DNA of 64,000 nt from Oscillospiraceae bacterium (GCA_900768125.1 CAAGBS010000016.1:1-64000); one strand, 5' to 3'; counted from the first letter of the stretch, positions 52,046 to 59,784 are shown. Numbers and translations: made by a program. The notes: generated by a model not told the origin, from the letters alone.

Positions 52046-52822
52046 TTAAACGCCCTCGAAGCTGTTGCGGACCTTAGCTACCAGCTCGGTGAACTCCTGC
52101 GTGTCCGTGAGATCCAGCGTGCGGGGTCTCGGCAGGTCGATATCGACTACTGCGGAGAGCCGTCCCGGGTGAGGGGAGAGCACGCACACGCGGTCGGAAA
52201 GAAACACGCTTTCGGAAATGTTGTGCGTTACGAAGATGACGGTTTTGTTTGTCTTGCGCCATATCTTCAGCAGGTCGATGTGGAGCTTTTCGCGGGTAAA
52301 TTCGTCCAGCGCTGAGAAAGGCTCGTCCATCAGCAGTATCTCCGGGCGTATCGCCAGCGCTCTCGCGATCCCGACTCTTTGCTGCATGCCGCCGGAAAGC
52401 TGATTCGGATAGTGGTTCGCGAAGTTCGTGAGACCAACCATTTCAAGCATGCTGTCCGCGATGTCCTCGCGCTCGTCTTTCGGGACGTGCATTATCTCCA
52501 GCGGGAGCATTACGTTCCTGCGGACCGTCCGCCAGTCGTAGAGCACCGGACTCTGGAATACGATCCCGTATCGCTGAGCCAGCCTTGCTTCCCGGGGAGT
52601 TACGCCGCCTACCGTTATCTTTCCGGAGGTCGGGTGGAGCAGATCTGCGATTATTCTAAGGAGCGTTGTCTTGCCGCAGCCCGAGGGACCAAGCAGCGAG
52701 ATGAATTCACCTTTCTTGATGTCCAGCGTTACATTTGTGAGCGCTGTCACATCGTTTCCGCCCTGATCCTTGTACACCATGCCGATGCTGTCCAGCATGA
52801 TCTCTGTTTTCTCGTTTGCCAT
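52046..52822 (-). CDS. ABC transporter ATPase (SsuB/TauB-like)
   Basis: 258 residues from ATG 52822, where AAGGAG has the right spacing; a GTG at 52831 overlaps the ribosome site. Walker A GPSGCGKTTLLR, signature LSGGMQQRVGIARAL, Walker B ILLMDEPFSALD and H-loop FVTHNISES. First gene of the operon, which runs ABC ATPase, two permeases, binding protein, hydA, preA, pucR, aminotransferase and a hypothetical gene. Confidence 0.94.
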   Translation of the reverse strand: MANEKTEIMLDSIGMVYKDQGGNDVTALTNVTLDIKKGEFISLLGPSGCGKTTLLRIIADLLHPTSGKITVGGVTPREARLAQRYGIVFQSPVLYDWRTVRRNVMLPLEIMHVPKDEREDIADSMLEMVGLTNFANHYPNQLSGGMQQRVGIARALAIRPEILLMDEPFSALDEFTREKLHIDLLKIWRKTNKTVIFVTHNISESVFLSDRVCVLSPHPGRLSAVVDIDLPRPRTLDLTDTQEFTELVAKVRNSFEGV

Positions 52823-52841
52823 ATTGATCACTCCTTATAAT

Positions 52842-52878
52842 AAAAAACAGGGCAGCGGCGTCATCATCGGCGCCATTG
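52842..52878 (-). terminator. Leader terminator (attenuator-like) before the ABC operon
   Basis: On the minus strand CAGGGCAATGGCG...CGCCGCTGCCCTG is followed by TTTTTTATT, only about ten bases before the ribosome site of the ABC ATPase. It lies downstream of the operon promoter, so it would terminate the operon's own leader. Confidence 0.75.
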
Positions 52879-52968
52879 CCCTGATCTTCTGTTCTCTGTT
52901 TTGTTTGTTGAATTTGCAGGAATGAATCATCAAATATTCATTTCTGCGTTTCCTTTGTTCTTGATACA

Positions 52969-52997
52969 AGTATACAGCAAAACACGCCCGCTGTCAA
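52969..52997 (-). promoter_or_regulatory. Promoter of the ABC/pyrimidine catabolism operon
   Basis: On the minus strand TTGACA (52992-52997) and TATACT (52969-52974), 17-bp spacer. The leader of about 110 bases contains a stem GCAG.AATGAAT/ATTCATT.CTGC followed by the attenuator hairpin. Confidence 0.85.
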
Positions 52998-53011
52998 TGT
53001 GCTGCGGCGCT
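52998..53011. promoter_or_regulatory. Candidate PucR operator, imperfect copy next to the -35 box
   Basis: TGTGCTGCGGCGCT matches TGTGCC-N2-GGCACA in the left half and partly in the right half; it abuts the -35 hexamer of the ABC operon promoter. Confidence 0.4.
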
Positions 53012-53111
53012 TTTAGGATAAATATACAATAATCTTTGAGAAAAACCGGCACAGATATATGTATAATCCACACAATAATACAGCTTTGTGCTTCTGCATA
53101 ACCACATATAT

Positions 53112-53125
53112 TGTGCTGGGGCACA
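53112..53125. promoter_or_regulatory. Candidate PucR operator upstream of the ABC operon
   Basis: TGTGCTGGGGCACA, a palindrome of the TGTGC/GCACA type, about 115 bp upstream of the -35 box. Confidence 0.55.
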
Positions 53126-53126
53126 C

Positions 53127-53238
53127 ATATTTTATTTTCCTGACACGAGAATAAGCCCTCAGCCCCGTGATGCTTTTCCGAATGCCTTGTGACTAGAGAA
53201 TGAATTTGCTGCTTGATTAAAATTCATTTTAAGCATAA
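53127..53238. other. Intergenic stretch without visible feature
   Basis: About 110 AT-rich bases between the distal operator and the hairpin repeat; I see no gene, promoter or repeat in it. Confidence 0.6.
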
Positions 53239-53400
53239 GGTCACCTCTAAAAACCTCCTTCACGGCAGATTTCTATGACTTATATCATCTGCGTCGTTAC
53301 CAAACCTTGAAATACATACAGTATTACTGCGGTTTGGCGCCTAGCATCTGATATAAGTCATGTACGAAATCTGCTCGTGTCCCGGTTTTTAGAGGTTCCC
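53239..53400. repeat. Hairpin repeat element, copy 2 (162 bp)
   Basis: Starts GGTCACCTCTAAAAACC and ends GGTTTTTAGAGGTTCCC (17-bp terminal inverted repeats with few mismatches). Inner arms GCAGATTTCTATGACTTATATCA and the matching right arm also pair. The central segment (CAAACCTTGAAATACATACAGTATTACTGCGGTTTGG) aligns with the centre of the copy at 18293-18452. No open reading frame, so it is non-autonomous or a structural RNA element. Confidence 0.85.
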
Positions 53401-53455
53401 ATAATAAAATCCGGACAGCCTGAGCCGTCCGGATAAGTATGAAGTTTTGAGCGTA

Positions 53456-54718
53456 TCAGTCCTGGTCCGCCTTGAGGACTGCATTGAGCATTACTGTAGC
53501 GCCCTCGGTGCAGTGCTCAACGGAGCTGTATTCCTTCTCGCAGTGGGAGAGACCGTCCTTGCTCTGAACGAACACCATCGTAGTGGGGATCATGTAAGCG
53601 CAGAACTGTGCGTCGTGACCAGCGCCGGAGTGGATATACTGGTGCTTGATACCGGTCTCCTCAGCGGCCGCCTTGACGTAGCTTACCAGCTTCTTGTCAT
53701 AGTAAACAGTGTCGCGGTTCCATGCCTTGACTACTTCGCATGTGCAGCCTGCCCAGGTCTTTTCAGCGCAGCTCTTGACTATAGCCAGAACCTTTTCCAG
53801 CACCTTGGGGTCTTCGTGGCGGGCGTCGAACGAGAAGTCGAAGAAATCCGGAACGCAGGTATGTACGCAGGGGTGACATACGACTTCGCCGGTAGTGTAG
53901 ACCAGGTCGGAATAGCCCAGCTTGTCTATCTCCTCATGCAGGTAGCACAGCGCCTGCGAAGCCGCCAGGAAAGCGTCCCTGCGCTTCGGCATGGGGAATG
54001 TTCCCGCGTGGGTGGTCTGACCATAGAACTTCAGCCTGTAGTTGAACATGCCGAGAACACAGTCTACCACGCCGATATCATTTCCGGCGTCCTCGAGGAT
54101 AGGTCCCTGCTCGATGTGGGTCTCGAACATGTACATGTATTTCTCAGGGGAGATACGATACTTCCTGTCGCCCTTGAATCCTGACTTCTCCAGCGCTTCG
54201 CCGAATGTGGACGTGTTGTCCAGAATGCTCTTGGAAGCCATCATGTCCTCGTATCTGAACTTGGAGCGGATATCCTCCGGCAGATAGTCGTAGCAGATAA
54301 TGCCGGAGCACATCATAGCGGGGGGATAGAGCGAGCCCTCCTCGTTAGTCCATATCATTGCGGTCAGCGGGTGCTTATGCGGGATATTGTGCTCAGCGAC
54401 TGTTTCCAGTACCTCCATCGCGCTCATTACGCCGAGGATACCGTCGTAGTTGCCGCCGTTCTTCACGCTGTCAACGTGGGAGCCCATGACGATACGCTTT
54501 GCTTCCGGGTCGGATCCGGGAAGCGTTGCGTACATGCAGGCTACATCGTCCACTTCGATGACAGCACCGATCGCTTCCATTCTGCGGCGGAATTCATTCC
54601 TTGCCTGGATAGCCTCCGGGGAAAGCGAATAGCGTGTGATACCGCCGTGTCCGGCGTCTCCGAATTTGCTGAAAGTCTCGATCTTGTCCTTCATTCTGTC
54701 GTAGCTGCAGGTGTACAT
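53456..54718 (-). CDS. Beta-ureidopropionase-type amidohydrolase (AllC/hydantoinase-carbamoylase family, M20)
   Basis: 420 residues. The Zn-binding and catalytic motifs are GSHVDSVKNGGNYDG, WTNEEGSLYPP, FETHIEQGPILEDAG and HSGAGHDAQF, typical of the N-carbamoyl-amino acid hydrolase/allantoate amidohydrolase group. In this locus it should cleave N-carbamoyl-beta-alanine to beta-alanine, ammonia and CO2. It has its own promoter, leader hairpin and two operator palindromes. Confidence 0.88.
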   Translation of the reverse strand: MYTCSYDRMKDKIETFSKFGDAGHGGITRYSLSPEAIQARNEFRRRMEAIGAVIEVDDVACMYATLPGSDPEAKRIVMGSHVDSVKNGGNYDGILGVMSAMEVLETVAEHNIPHKHPLTAMIWTNEEGSLYPPAMMCSGIICYDYLPEDIRSKFRYEDMMASKSILDNTSTFGEALEKSGFKGDRKYRISPEKYMYMFETHIEQGPILEDAGNDIGVVDCVLGMFNYRLKFYGQTTHAGTFPMPKRRDAFLAASQALCYLHEEIDKLGYSDLVYTTGEVVCHPCVHTCVPDFFDFSFDARHEDPKVLEKVLAIVKSCAEKTWAGCTCEVVKAWNRDTVYYDKKLVSYVKAAAEETGIKHQYIHSGAGHDAQFCAYMIPTTMVFVQSKDGLSHCEKEYSSVEHCTEGATVMLNAVLKADQD

Positions 54719-54757
54719 AAAAACTCTCCTTTACTTCTGTATTTCTGTCTGATAAAA

Positions 54758-54798
54758 ACAAACGGCGCCTGAAACTCCATGAGTTCCAAGCGCCTTTG
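54758..54798 (-). terminator. Leader hairpin/terminator between the Fe-ADH and ureidopropionase genes
   Basis: On the minus strand GGCGCTTGGAACTC-atg-GAGTTTCAGGCGCC is followed by GTTTGTTTTTA. It lies only a few bases after the predicted start of the ureidopropionase transcript, so it can end the upstream Fe-ADH transcript and also attenuate this one. Confidence 0.75.
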
Positions 54799-54810
54799 CT
54801 TTATGCATTG

Positions 54811-54839
54811 ATTATAGCGTAATATTTGTGCTGTGTCAA
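54811..54839 (-). promoter_or_regulatory. Consensus promoter of the ureidopropionase gene
   Basis: On the minus strand TTGACA (54834-54839) and TATAAT (54811-54816), 17-bp spacer. Confidence 0.9.
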
Positions 54840-54875
54840 CCTATTTTTTGAAAAAAGCGCGAAAACGGCTCGATT

Positions 54876-54913
54876 TGTGCCTCTGGCACAGTGCTCTGAT
54901 GTGCCGCGGCACA
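54876..54913. promoter_or_regulatory. Two candidate PucR operators upstream of the ureidopropionase promoter
   Basis: TGTGCC-tct-GGCACA (54876-54890) and TGTGCC-gc-GGCACA (54900-54913) are perfect palindromes whose starts are 24 bp apart, on nearly the same face of the helix (about 2.3 turns). They lie about 40-75 bp upstream of the -35 box, where an activator would bind. Confidence 0.7.
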
Positions 54914-54918
54914 TAGAG

Positions 54919-56052
54919 TTAATCCCAGAGGGAAGCGTAAATTCCGAGGATATCCTGCTTTGTGACTTCTCTGATGGTGTTGGCGGGACTGCCGCTTGCG
55001 AGCGCGTCGTCAGCCATTTTGTCCATTGCGGCAAAGAATTTTTCGCGGTCTATTCCATATTCAGCGAGCGTTGGGATCTCTACTGCGCGGCATAGCTTCT
55101 CCAGCGCAGAGAGAAAATCCTGTGCGGCTGCATTATCGTCAGCGTTATCGGAAACTCCCGCTGCGCGGGCGGCGGCAGCGAATCTATCCGGAGCGCCCTG
55201 CGCCGCGAATCCCAGGCATTTGATGTCCAGCATTGCGTTGGAGATCCCGTGCGGAACGTGGAACAGCGCGCCGATGGGACGGCTCATTCCGTGCACGATG
55301 GTGACTGACGCGTTGTTGATACAAACTCCGGCTTCGTATGCGGCGATGAGCATTTGTTCGCGGGCTGCCTCGTTGTCCGGCTGGCTGTATGCAGTCGGGA
55401 GATTTGCGAAGATACGCTTCAGCGCGGAGACGGCGAAAGTGTCGGTTATCGGGTTAGCTTTGCGGGAGGTGTAACTCTCGATGGCGTGAGTTAGCGCGTC
55501 CATTCCCGTTGCGGCGGTGACTGATTTCGGCGCGGATATCGTGTAGGAGTAGTCCAGCACTGCAAGCTGCGGCAGGAACTTGTCGCCTTTCAGCAGCATT
55601 TTTATGTCCTTTTCGGTGTCGGTGATTATTGTGAATTTAGTCGCTTCCGAGCCAGTCCCGGCGGTGGTGGGAATAAGTATCATCGGCGGGAAAACGCCGT
55701 CTATCTCTTTTCCCATGTAGTCCGCAATGTTTCCTCCCAGCGCGGACATTGCGGCTATCGCTTTCGCACTGTCGAGGGCGCTGCCGCCGCCTATTCCGAT
55801 GACATGGTCGCAGGAATTGTCATGGTACGCCGCAACGCCTGCGTTTATCATTTCCACGGTGGGTTCTCCGGTTATGCCGTCAAATACAACGCCGTCCGGA
55901 GCGTATTTCAGGAGTTCCGCCGCTGCCTGTGACTTCGCGGTGTGTTTTCCGGTCACGATGAGCGGCTTTTTGCCGTATTTCCCGAGTTCTGCGCGCGATA
56001 ACGCACCCTTGCCGGCTATAGTCTTTCCCGGCAGCACGATCTGAAAATCCAT
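54919..56052 (-). CDS. Iron-type alcohol dehydrogenase, probable malonic semialdehyde reductase
   Basis: 377 residues from ATG 56052 with AAGGAGG at good spacing; the frame is open to 56208 but lacks a ribosome site there. NAD motif GIGGGSALDSAKA, TTAGTGSEAT, metal ligands in GMDALTHAIE and IVHGMSRPIGALFHVPHGI. In an anaerobe with this cluster it should reduce malonic semialdehyde from beta-alanine to 3-hydroxypropionate with NAD(P)H. The role is inferred from neighbours. Confidence 0.87.
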   Translation of the reverse strand: MDFQIVLPGKTIAGKGALSRAELGKYGKKPLIVTGKHTAKSQAAAELLKYAPDGVVFDGITGEPTVEMINAGVAAYHDNSCDHVIGIGGGSALDSAKAIAAMSALGGNIADYMGKEIDGVFPPMILIPTTAGTGSEATKFTIITDTEKDIKMLLKGDKFLPQLAVLDYSYTISAPKSVTAATGMDALTHAIESYTSRKANPITDTFAVSALKRIFANLPTAYSQPDNEAAREQMLIAAYEAGVCINNASVTIVHGMSRPIGALFHVPHGISNAMLDIKCLGFAAQGAPDRFAAAARAAGVSDNADDNAAAQDFLSALEKLCRAVEIPTLAEYGIDREKFFAAMDKMADDALASGSPANTIREVTKQDILGIYASLWD

Positions 56053-56195
56053 GATGATTCCTCCTTGTTGTTCTGCACAAATCTGTATCTGCAGCAGGTA
56101 GTCCCTGCAAATATACGATATCACAAATCTGTAAGAATTGCAAGCGTTTTTTCGAGAATCACGGTATTCCGCATTGCAGCGCGGTTTCGTGGTAC

Positions 56196-56209
56196 TGTGC
56201 CGCAGCACT
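56196..56209. promoter_or_regulatory. Candidate PucR operator upstream of the Fe-ADH gene
   Basis: TGTGCCGCAGCACT, one mismatch per side from TGTGCCGCGGCACA. It lies about 145 bp upstream of the Fe-ADH start; a weak -35/-10 pair (TTGCAA, TATCGT) occurs at about 56115-56145. Confidence 0.45.
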
Positions 56210-56272
56210 GCAGCTGTGGTGCGGAGGGTATAAAAGCCTTCGTGAAAAATGGTTGAAAAATGAAAAATTTTC

Positions 56273-56301
56273 TTGACTTTTGAATAGAAAAAGTATATAA
56301 T
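56273..56301 (+). promoter_or_regulatory. Promoter of the DUF6110/P1B-ATPase operon
   Basis: TTGACT (56273-56278) and TATAAT (56296-56301), 17-bp spacer. GACAGG and CCTGTT form a small inverted repeat in the leader (about 56308-56336). Confidence 0.85.
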
Positions 56302-56355
56302 CTACTTGACAGGAATAGTAAGAGCCTGTTAACAAAACCTAGGAGGAAATATACA

Positions 56356-56598
56356 ATGAAAAACATCTTCAAAAATGAAAAATTCTGGCTTGTTGCCGCA
56401 GGCGCTGCAGGCGTTGTAGTTGGCAAGAAGATACTCACAGCAAAGAAGACCAGACAGCTTGCCGTAACAGGTCTCGCAAAGGGAATGAAGCTCACAAGCG
56501 ACGCTAAGTCCGCTTTCCAGAGCATGAAGGACGAAGCACAGGATCTTTGCTATGAGGCAAAGGAGCAGGCAGGTCTGAACGAAGAAAGTGAAAACTGA
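56356..56598 (+). CDS. Small single-pass membrane protein (DUF6110-like), partner of the metal ATPase
   Basis: 80 residues after AGGAGG. A hydrophobic segment (WLVAAGAAGVVVGKKIL, 12-28) is followed by a basic patch and a helical amphipathic tail rich in Lys, Glu and Ala (about 35-80). It shares one base with the ATPase start, so the two are translated together. Proteins of this type commonly precede P1B ATPases in Clostridia; an accessory or chaperone-like role is inference. Confidence 0.75.
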   Translation: MKNIFKNEKFWLVAAGAAGVVVGKKILTAKKTRQLAVTGLAKGMKLTSDAKSAFQSMKDEAQDLCYEAKEQAGLNEESEN

Positions 56599-58685
56599 TG
56601 CGTTACAGGATCATATCTGATTATCCCGGTCGTATCAGAGTGCGTTTCGGGGGATATGCTTTTGACCAGTCGCTTGAAAGCCGTATCCAAATGTTAGCCG
56701 AAGCTAACATTTTTGTGATATCGGCGGAGGTGCATTCTGCAAACTGTGGATTGCTCATTTACTATAAAAAAGGCTGCCGGAGCGACATCATACGGTTCAT
56801 CGAGGGGCTTGACTTCCGCACCATGACTCCGATAGCGGAGGACAACGCCACCAGGCAGATAGACGCTGATTTCAGGCACGGTCTTACTAAACTTATCGTT
56901 ACACATTATGCGAAAAAGCTGCTGCTTCCCGCACCGATACGCACAGCGCTGACAGTGCTAAAAGCGGCGAAGTATGTCTTAAAGGGACTCGGAGAGCTGG
57001 GCGAGGGCAGGCTGACTGTCGAGGTGCTGGACGCGGCTTCGATAACCGCGTGTCTTGCGCAGCGGAATTTCAAGACGGCTCAGACTATCATGCTGCTGCT
57101 TTCCGTTTCGTCGCTGCTTGAGGACTACACCCACGCCCGCACCAAGGCTGTGCTTACGTCCAGCCTTGCAGTAAAGGCGGACAAGGTATGGCTTGCCGAC
57201 AGCGGTGAGGACGTGCTTATCCCGATAAAGGAACTGAAGATCGGCGATAAGATACGAGTAAGGACCGGCAGCGTTATCCCGGCAGACGGCGAGATAACCG
57301 ACGGCGAGGCGTACATAAATGAAGCTTCCATGACCGGAGAGCCGCTTGCAGTGATGAAGTCCGCAGGAGGCACAGTGTTCGCGGGAACAGTCGTGGAAGA
57401 AGGTTCGATAGTCGTAAGGGTAAGGGCTGTAAGCTCGGATACCAAGATACAGAAGATAATCGAGCTTATAGACAGCTCGGAAAATCTGAAAGCCGGCATA
57501 CAGAGCCGTGCGGAAAGGCTTGCGGACAGCATAGTCCCATTCAGCTTCCTGGGCTTCGGGTTGACGCTGCTGTTCACCGGAAACGTCACGAAGGCAGTCT
57601 CGCTGCTGATGGTGGACTATTCCTGCGCGATAAAGCTATCTGCGCCTATCGCAGTCATTTCTGCGCTGCGTGAAGCCGCTGACCGCGACATCACGATAAA
57701 GGGCGGAAAGTATCTCGAAGCTTTTGCGGCTGCGGATACCATAGTATTCGATAAGACAGGCACTCTCACCAACGCAGAGCCTGTGCTTGAAAAGGTCATT
57801 CCGTTCGGGAAATATTCCGAGGAAGAAGCGCTGCGCATAGCGGCTTGCATAGAGGAGCATTTCCCCCACAGCATGGCGCGTGCGATAGTAAAGGGCGCGG
57901 AAAAGCGCGGAGTAGTACATGCTGAGGAGCACGCCGAGGTCAACTACATAGTTGCGCATGGAATAGCTACTACGCTTCACGGCGAGCGTGCGGTCATAGG
58001 CAGCCGCCATTTCGTCTGCGAGGACGAGGGCGTTATCATCAGCGGCGAACAGCAGGCGAAGATAGACGGTTCTGCCGGCGCGTCATCGGTGATATATCTT
58101 GCAGTCGGCGGAAGCCTTGCTGGAGCGCTTTGCATCAACGACCCGCCGCGCGCGGAGGCTGCGGAGGCAGTCGCCATGATGAAGCGCTCGGGGATAGAGA
58201 ATGTAGTAATGCTCACCGGCGACAGCAGCTCAGCGGCGAAGGTCATCGCGGAGCAGCTTGGCATAACCGAGGTCCACGCTCAGGTGCTGCCTGAGGAAAA
58301 GCACAGTCATATTGAGCAGCTTAAAGCTGACGGTCACTGCGTTATCATGGTCGGCGACGGCATAAACGACGCTCCCGCGCTTGCGGCGGCTGACGTTTCA
58401 GTCGCAATGAGCGACGCTTCGGATATCGCAAGGGAAACCGCAGACATAACGCTGCGCGGAGCCGGACTTACGGAGCTTGCGGTAATGCGCAGACTCAGCG
58501 AGCGGCTGATGGACAGGATAAATGCGAACTACCGGTTTATCCTTGCGTTCAATACTGCATTGCTGGTGCTTGGTTTCTGCGGAGTTATAACTCCGTCGCT
58601 GTCGGCGCTGTTGCATAACGGCTCGACGATCGCGATATGCGTAAAGAGCATGACCCCGCTTCTGAAAGACAGTGACAATGAATAA
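56598..58685 (+). CDS. Heavy-metal P1B-type ATPase
   Basis: 695 residues. The N-terminal 80 residues resemble a degenerate HMA domain without CxxC (ISDYPGRIRVRFGG). The actuator loop carries ASMTGEPLAV, the phosphorylation site is FDKTGTLTN (Asp385), and MVGDGINDAPALAAADVSVAM is the hinge. The membrane metal motif, usually CPC, is DYSCAIKLSAP here (Ser342-Cys343). This lets one Cys and neighbouring Asp act, and hints at Mn, Co or another divalent metal rather than Cu. It exports metal across the cytoplasmic membrane. Confidence 0.92.
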   Translation: MRYRIISDYPGRIRVRFGGYAFDQSLESRIQMLAEANIFVISAEVHSANCGLLIYYKKGCRSDIIRFIEGLDFRTMTPIAEDNATRQIDADFRHGLTKLIVTHYAKKLLLPAPIRTALTVLKAAKYVLKGLGELGEGRLTVEVLDAASITACLAQRNFKTAQTIMLLLSVSSLLEDYTHARTKAVLTSSLAVKADKVWLADSGEDVLIPIKELKIGDKIRVRTGSVIPADGEITDGEAYINEASMTGEPLAVMKSAGGTVFAGTVVEEGSIVVRVRAVSSDTKIQKIIELIDSSENLKAGIQSRAERLADSIVPFSFLGFGLTLLFTGNVTKAVSLLMVDYSCAIKLSAPIAVISALREAADRDITIKGGKYLEAFAAADTIVFDKTGTLTNAEPVLEKVIPFGKYSEEEALRIAACIEEHFPHSMARAIVKGAEKRGVVHAEEHAEVNYIVAHGIATTLHGERAVIGSRHFVCEDEGVIISGEQQAKIDGSAGASSVIYLAVGGSLAGALCINDPPRAEAAEAVAMMKRSGIENVVMLTGDSSSAAKVIAEQLGITEVHAQVLPEEKHSHIEQLKADGHCVIMVGDGINDAPALAAADVSVAMSDASDIARETADITLRGAGLTELAVMRRLSERLMDRINANYRFILAFNTALLVLGFCGVITPSLSALLHNGSTIAICVKSMTPLLKDSDNE

Positions 58686-58689
58686 CTTA

Positions 58690-58730
58690 TCGACCCCCGG
58701 GCTGTGACAGGTCCGGGGGTTATAGCTTTG
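58690..58730 (+). terminator. Terminator after the P1B ATPase
   Basis: ACCCCCGG-gctgtgacaggt-CCGGGGGT stem directly after the stop; the following T content is modest. Confidence 0.65.
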
Positions 58731-58771
58731 ATTCGTAATTTTGTTTCCGAAATTAAAGGCATGCATAAAGC

Positions 58772-58791
58772 GGGAGGGGCAAGCCCTTCCC
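58772..58791. repeat. Short G/C hairpin between convergent genes
   Basis: GGGAGGGGC-aa-GCCCTTCCC. Similar GGGGAGGGGC hairpins are frequent intergenic repeats in gut Clostridia; here it may end the ZIP transcript. Confidence 0.5.
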
Positions 58792-58823
58792 CTACGCGAT
58801 AAGTTCGCTGAATACAATTTTTC

Positions 58824-59606
58824 TCACCCCAGGGCAGTATCAAGGCTCATCATTATAACGAACCCCGCCGCAAAGGCGATAGTGCCCATGTTTGAATGCG
58901 GTTCGCCCGACATCTCCGGGATAAGTTCCTCAACGACTACATATATCATCGCTCCGGCGGCGAAGCTCAGGAGGTATGGCAGTATCGGCACGACCAGCCC
59001 GGAAAGAAGCACAGTCACAACTGCGGCGACCGGCTCCACAGCTCCGGAAAGCGTCCCCAGCAGGAACGCCCTGCTTTTCTTCATTCCTGATGAGCGCAGC
59101 GGCAGCGAGATTATCGCGCCCTCCGGGAAGTTCTGGATAGCTATGCCCAGCGACAGCGCGAAAGCTCCCGCCGCCGCGATGTTTGCGCTGCTGCTGACAA
59201 GTGCCGCGTACACTACGCCTACCGCCATTCCCTCCGGGATATTGTGCAGCGTGACCGCAAGCAGAAGCATAGTGTTTTTGCTCAGGGAGCTGCGGTGCCC
59301 CTCCGGGGTGTCGGAGTTCATGTGCTGGTGCGGTATCACGCGGTCAAGGAGCAGCAGGAATAGTATCCCGAGGATAAATCCCGCCGCAGCCGGGATAAAA
59401 CTCAGCCTGCCCATTCCCGCTGACTGCTCCATCGCGGGGATAAGCAGACTCCAAACCGAAGCCGCAGTCATTACCCCGGCGGCGAATCCTGTCAGCGCCC
59501 TCTGGACGAGATAATGCGGCTGACGTCTCAGGAAAAAAACGCACGCTGAGCCTGCCGTTGTGCCGATGAATGGTATAAGAATGCCATATATTATCTGTGA
59601 AATCAT
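58824..59606 (-). CDS. ZIP-family metal transporter
   Basis: 260 residues, eight membrane segments. HNIPEGMAVGVVYAAL and IAIQNFPEGAIISLPLR are the two metal-binding helix motifs (HNxPEG, QNxPEG); a short His-rich-like stretch (IPHQHMNSDTPEGHR) links the halves. It imports Zn, Fe or Mn. The TTAG-N6-CTAA operator at its promoter indicates repression by a DtxR/MntR-type regulator, so it is probably induced under metal shortage. Confidence 0.93.
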   Translation of the reverse strand: MISQIIYGILIPFIGTTAGSACVFFLRRQPHYLVQRALTGFAAGVMTAASVWSLLIPAMEQSAGMGRLSFIPAAAGFILGILFLLLLDRVIPHQHMNSDTPEGHRSSLSKNTMLLLAVTLHNIPEGMAVGVVYAALVSSSANIAAAGAFALSLGIAIQNFPEGAIISLPLRSSGMKKSRAFLLGTLSGAVEPVAAVVTVLLSGLVVPILPYLLSFAAGAMIYVVVEELIPEMSGEPHSNMGTIAFAAGFVIMMSLDTALG

Positions 59607-59622
59607 TGTGATCTCCTTTCAG

Positions 59623-59636
59623 TTAGCCTTAACTAA
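59623..59636. promoter_or_regulatory. DtxR/MntR-like operator of the ZIP gene
   Basis: TTAG-ccttaa-CTAA palindrome placed between the -10 box and the ribosome site. It resembles half-site spacing of DtxR-family boxes. Confidence 0.65.
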
Positions 59637-59640
59637 TTCA

Positions 59641-59669
59641 ATTATAACATATTCGTTCTTATCTTTCAA
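59641..59669 (-). promoter_or_regulatory. Promoter of the ZIP gene
   Basis: On the minus strand TTGAAA (59664-59669) and TATAAT (59641-59646), 17-bp spacer. Confidence 0.85.
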
Positions 59670-59748
59670 TGCTTAGGCAGAGCGATGTTTTATTTTTGTA
59701 AGTTGTAACTAACCGTATGTGCTTCATCACAGTTTTTTTTGATGTATC

Positions 59749-59778
59749 TGACAAATATTATTTCAGGGACGATATAAT
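59749..59778 (+). promoter_or_regulatory. Rightward promoter with no annotated gene behind it
   Basis: TGACAA (59749-59754) and TATAAT (59773-59778), 18-bp spacer. It faces into the end of the convergent panE gene. Confidence 0.55.
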
Positions 59779-59784
59779 GCAAAG

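Noticed and set aside
54843..54875. Extra terminator near the Fe-ADH gene end
   Set aside because: Runs of T and A are present but no convincing stem; the hairpin at 54758-54798 explains termination better.
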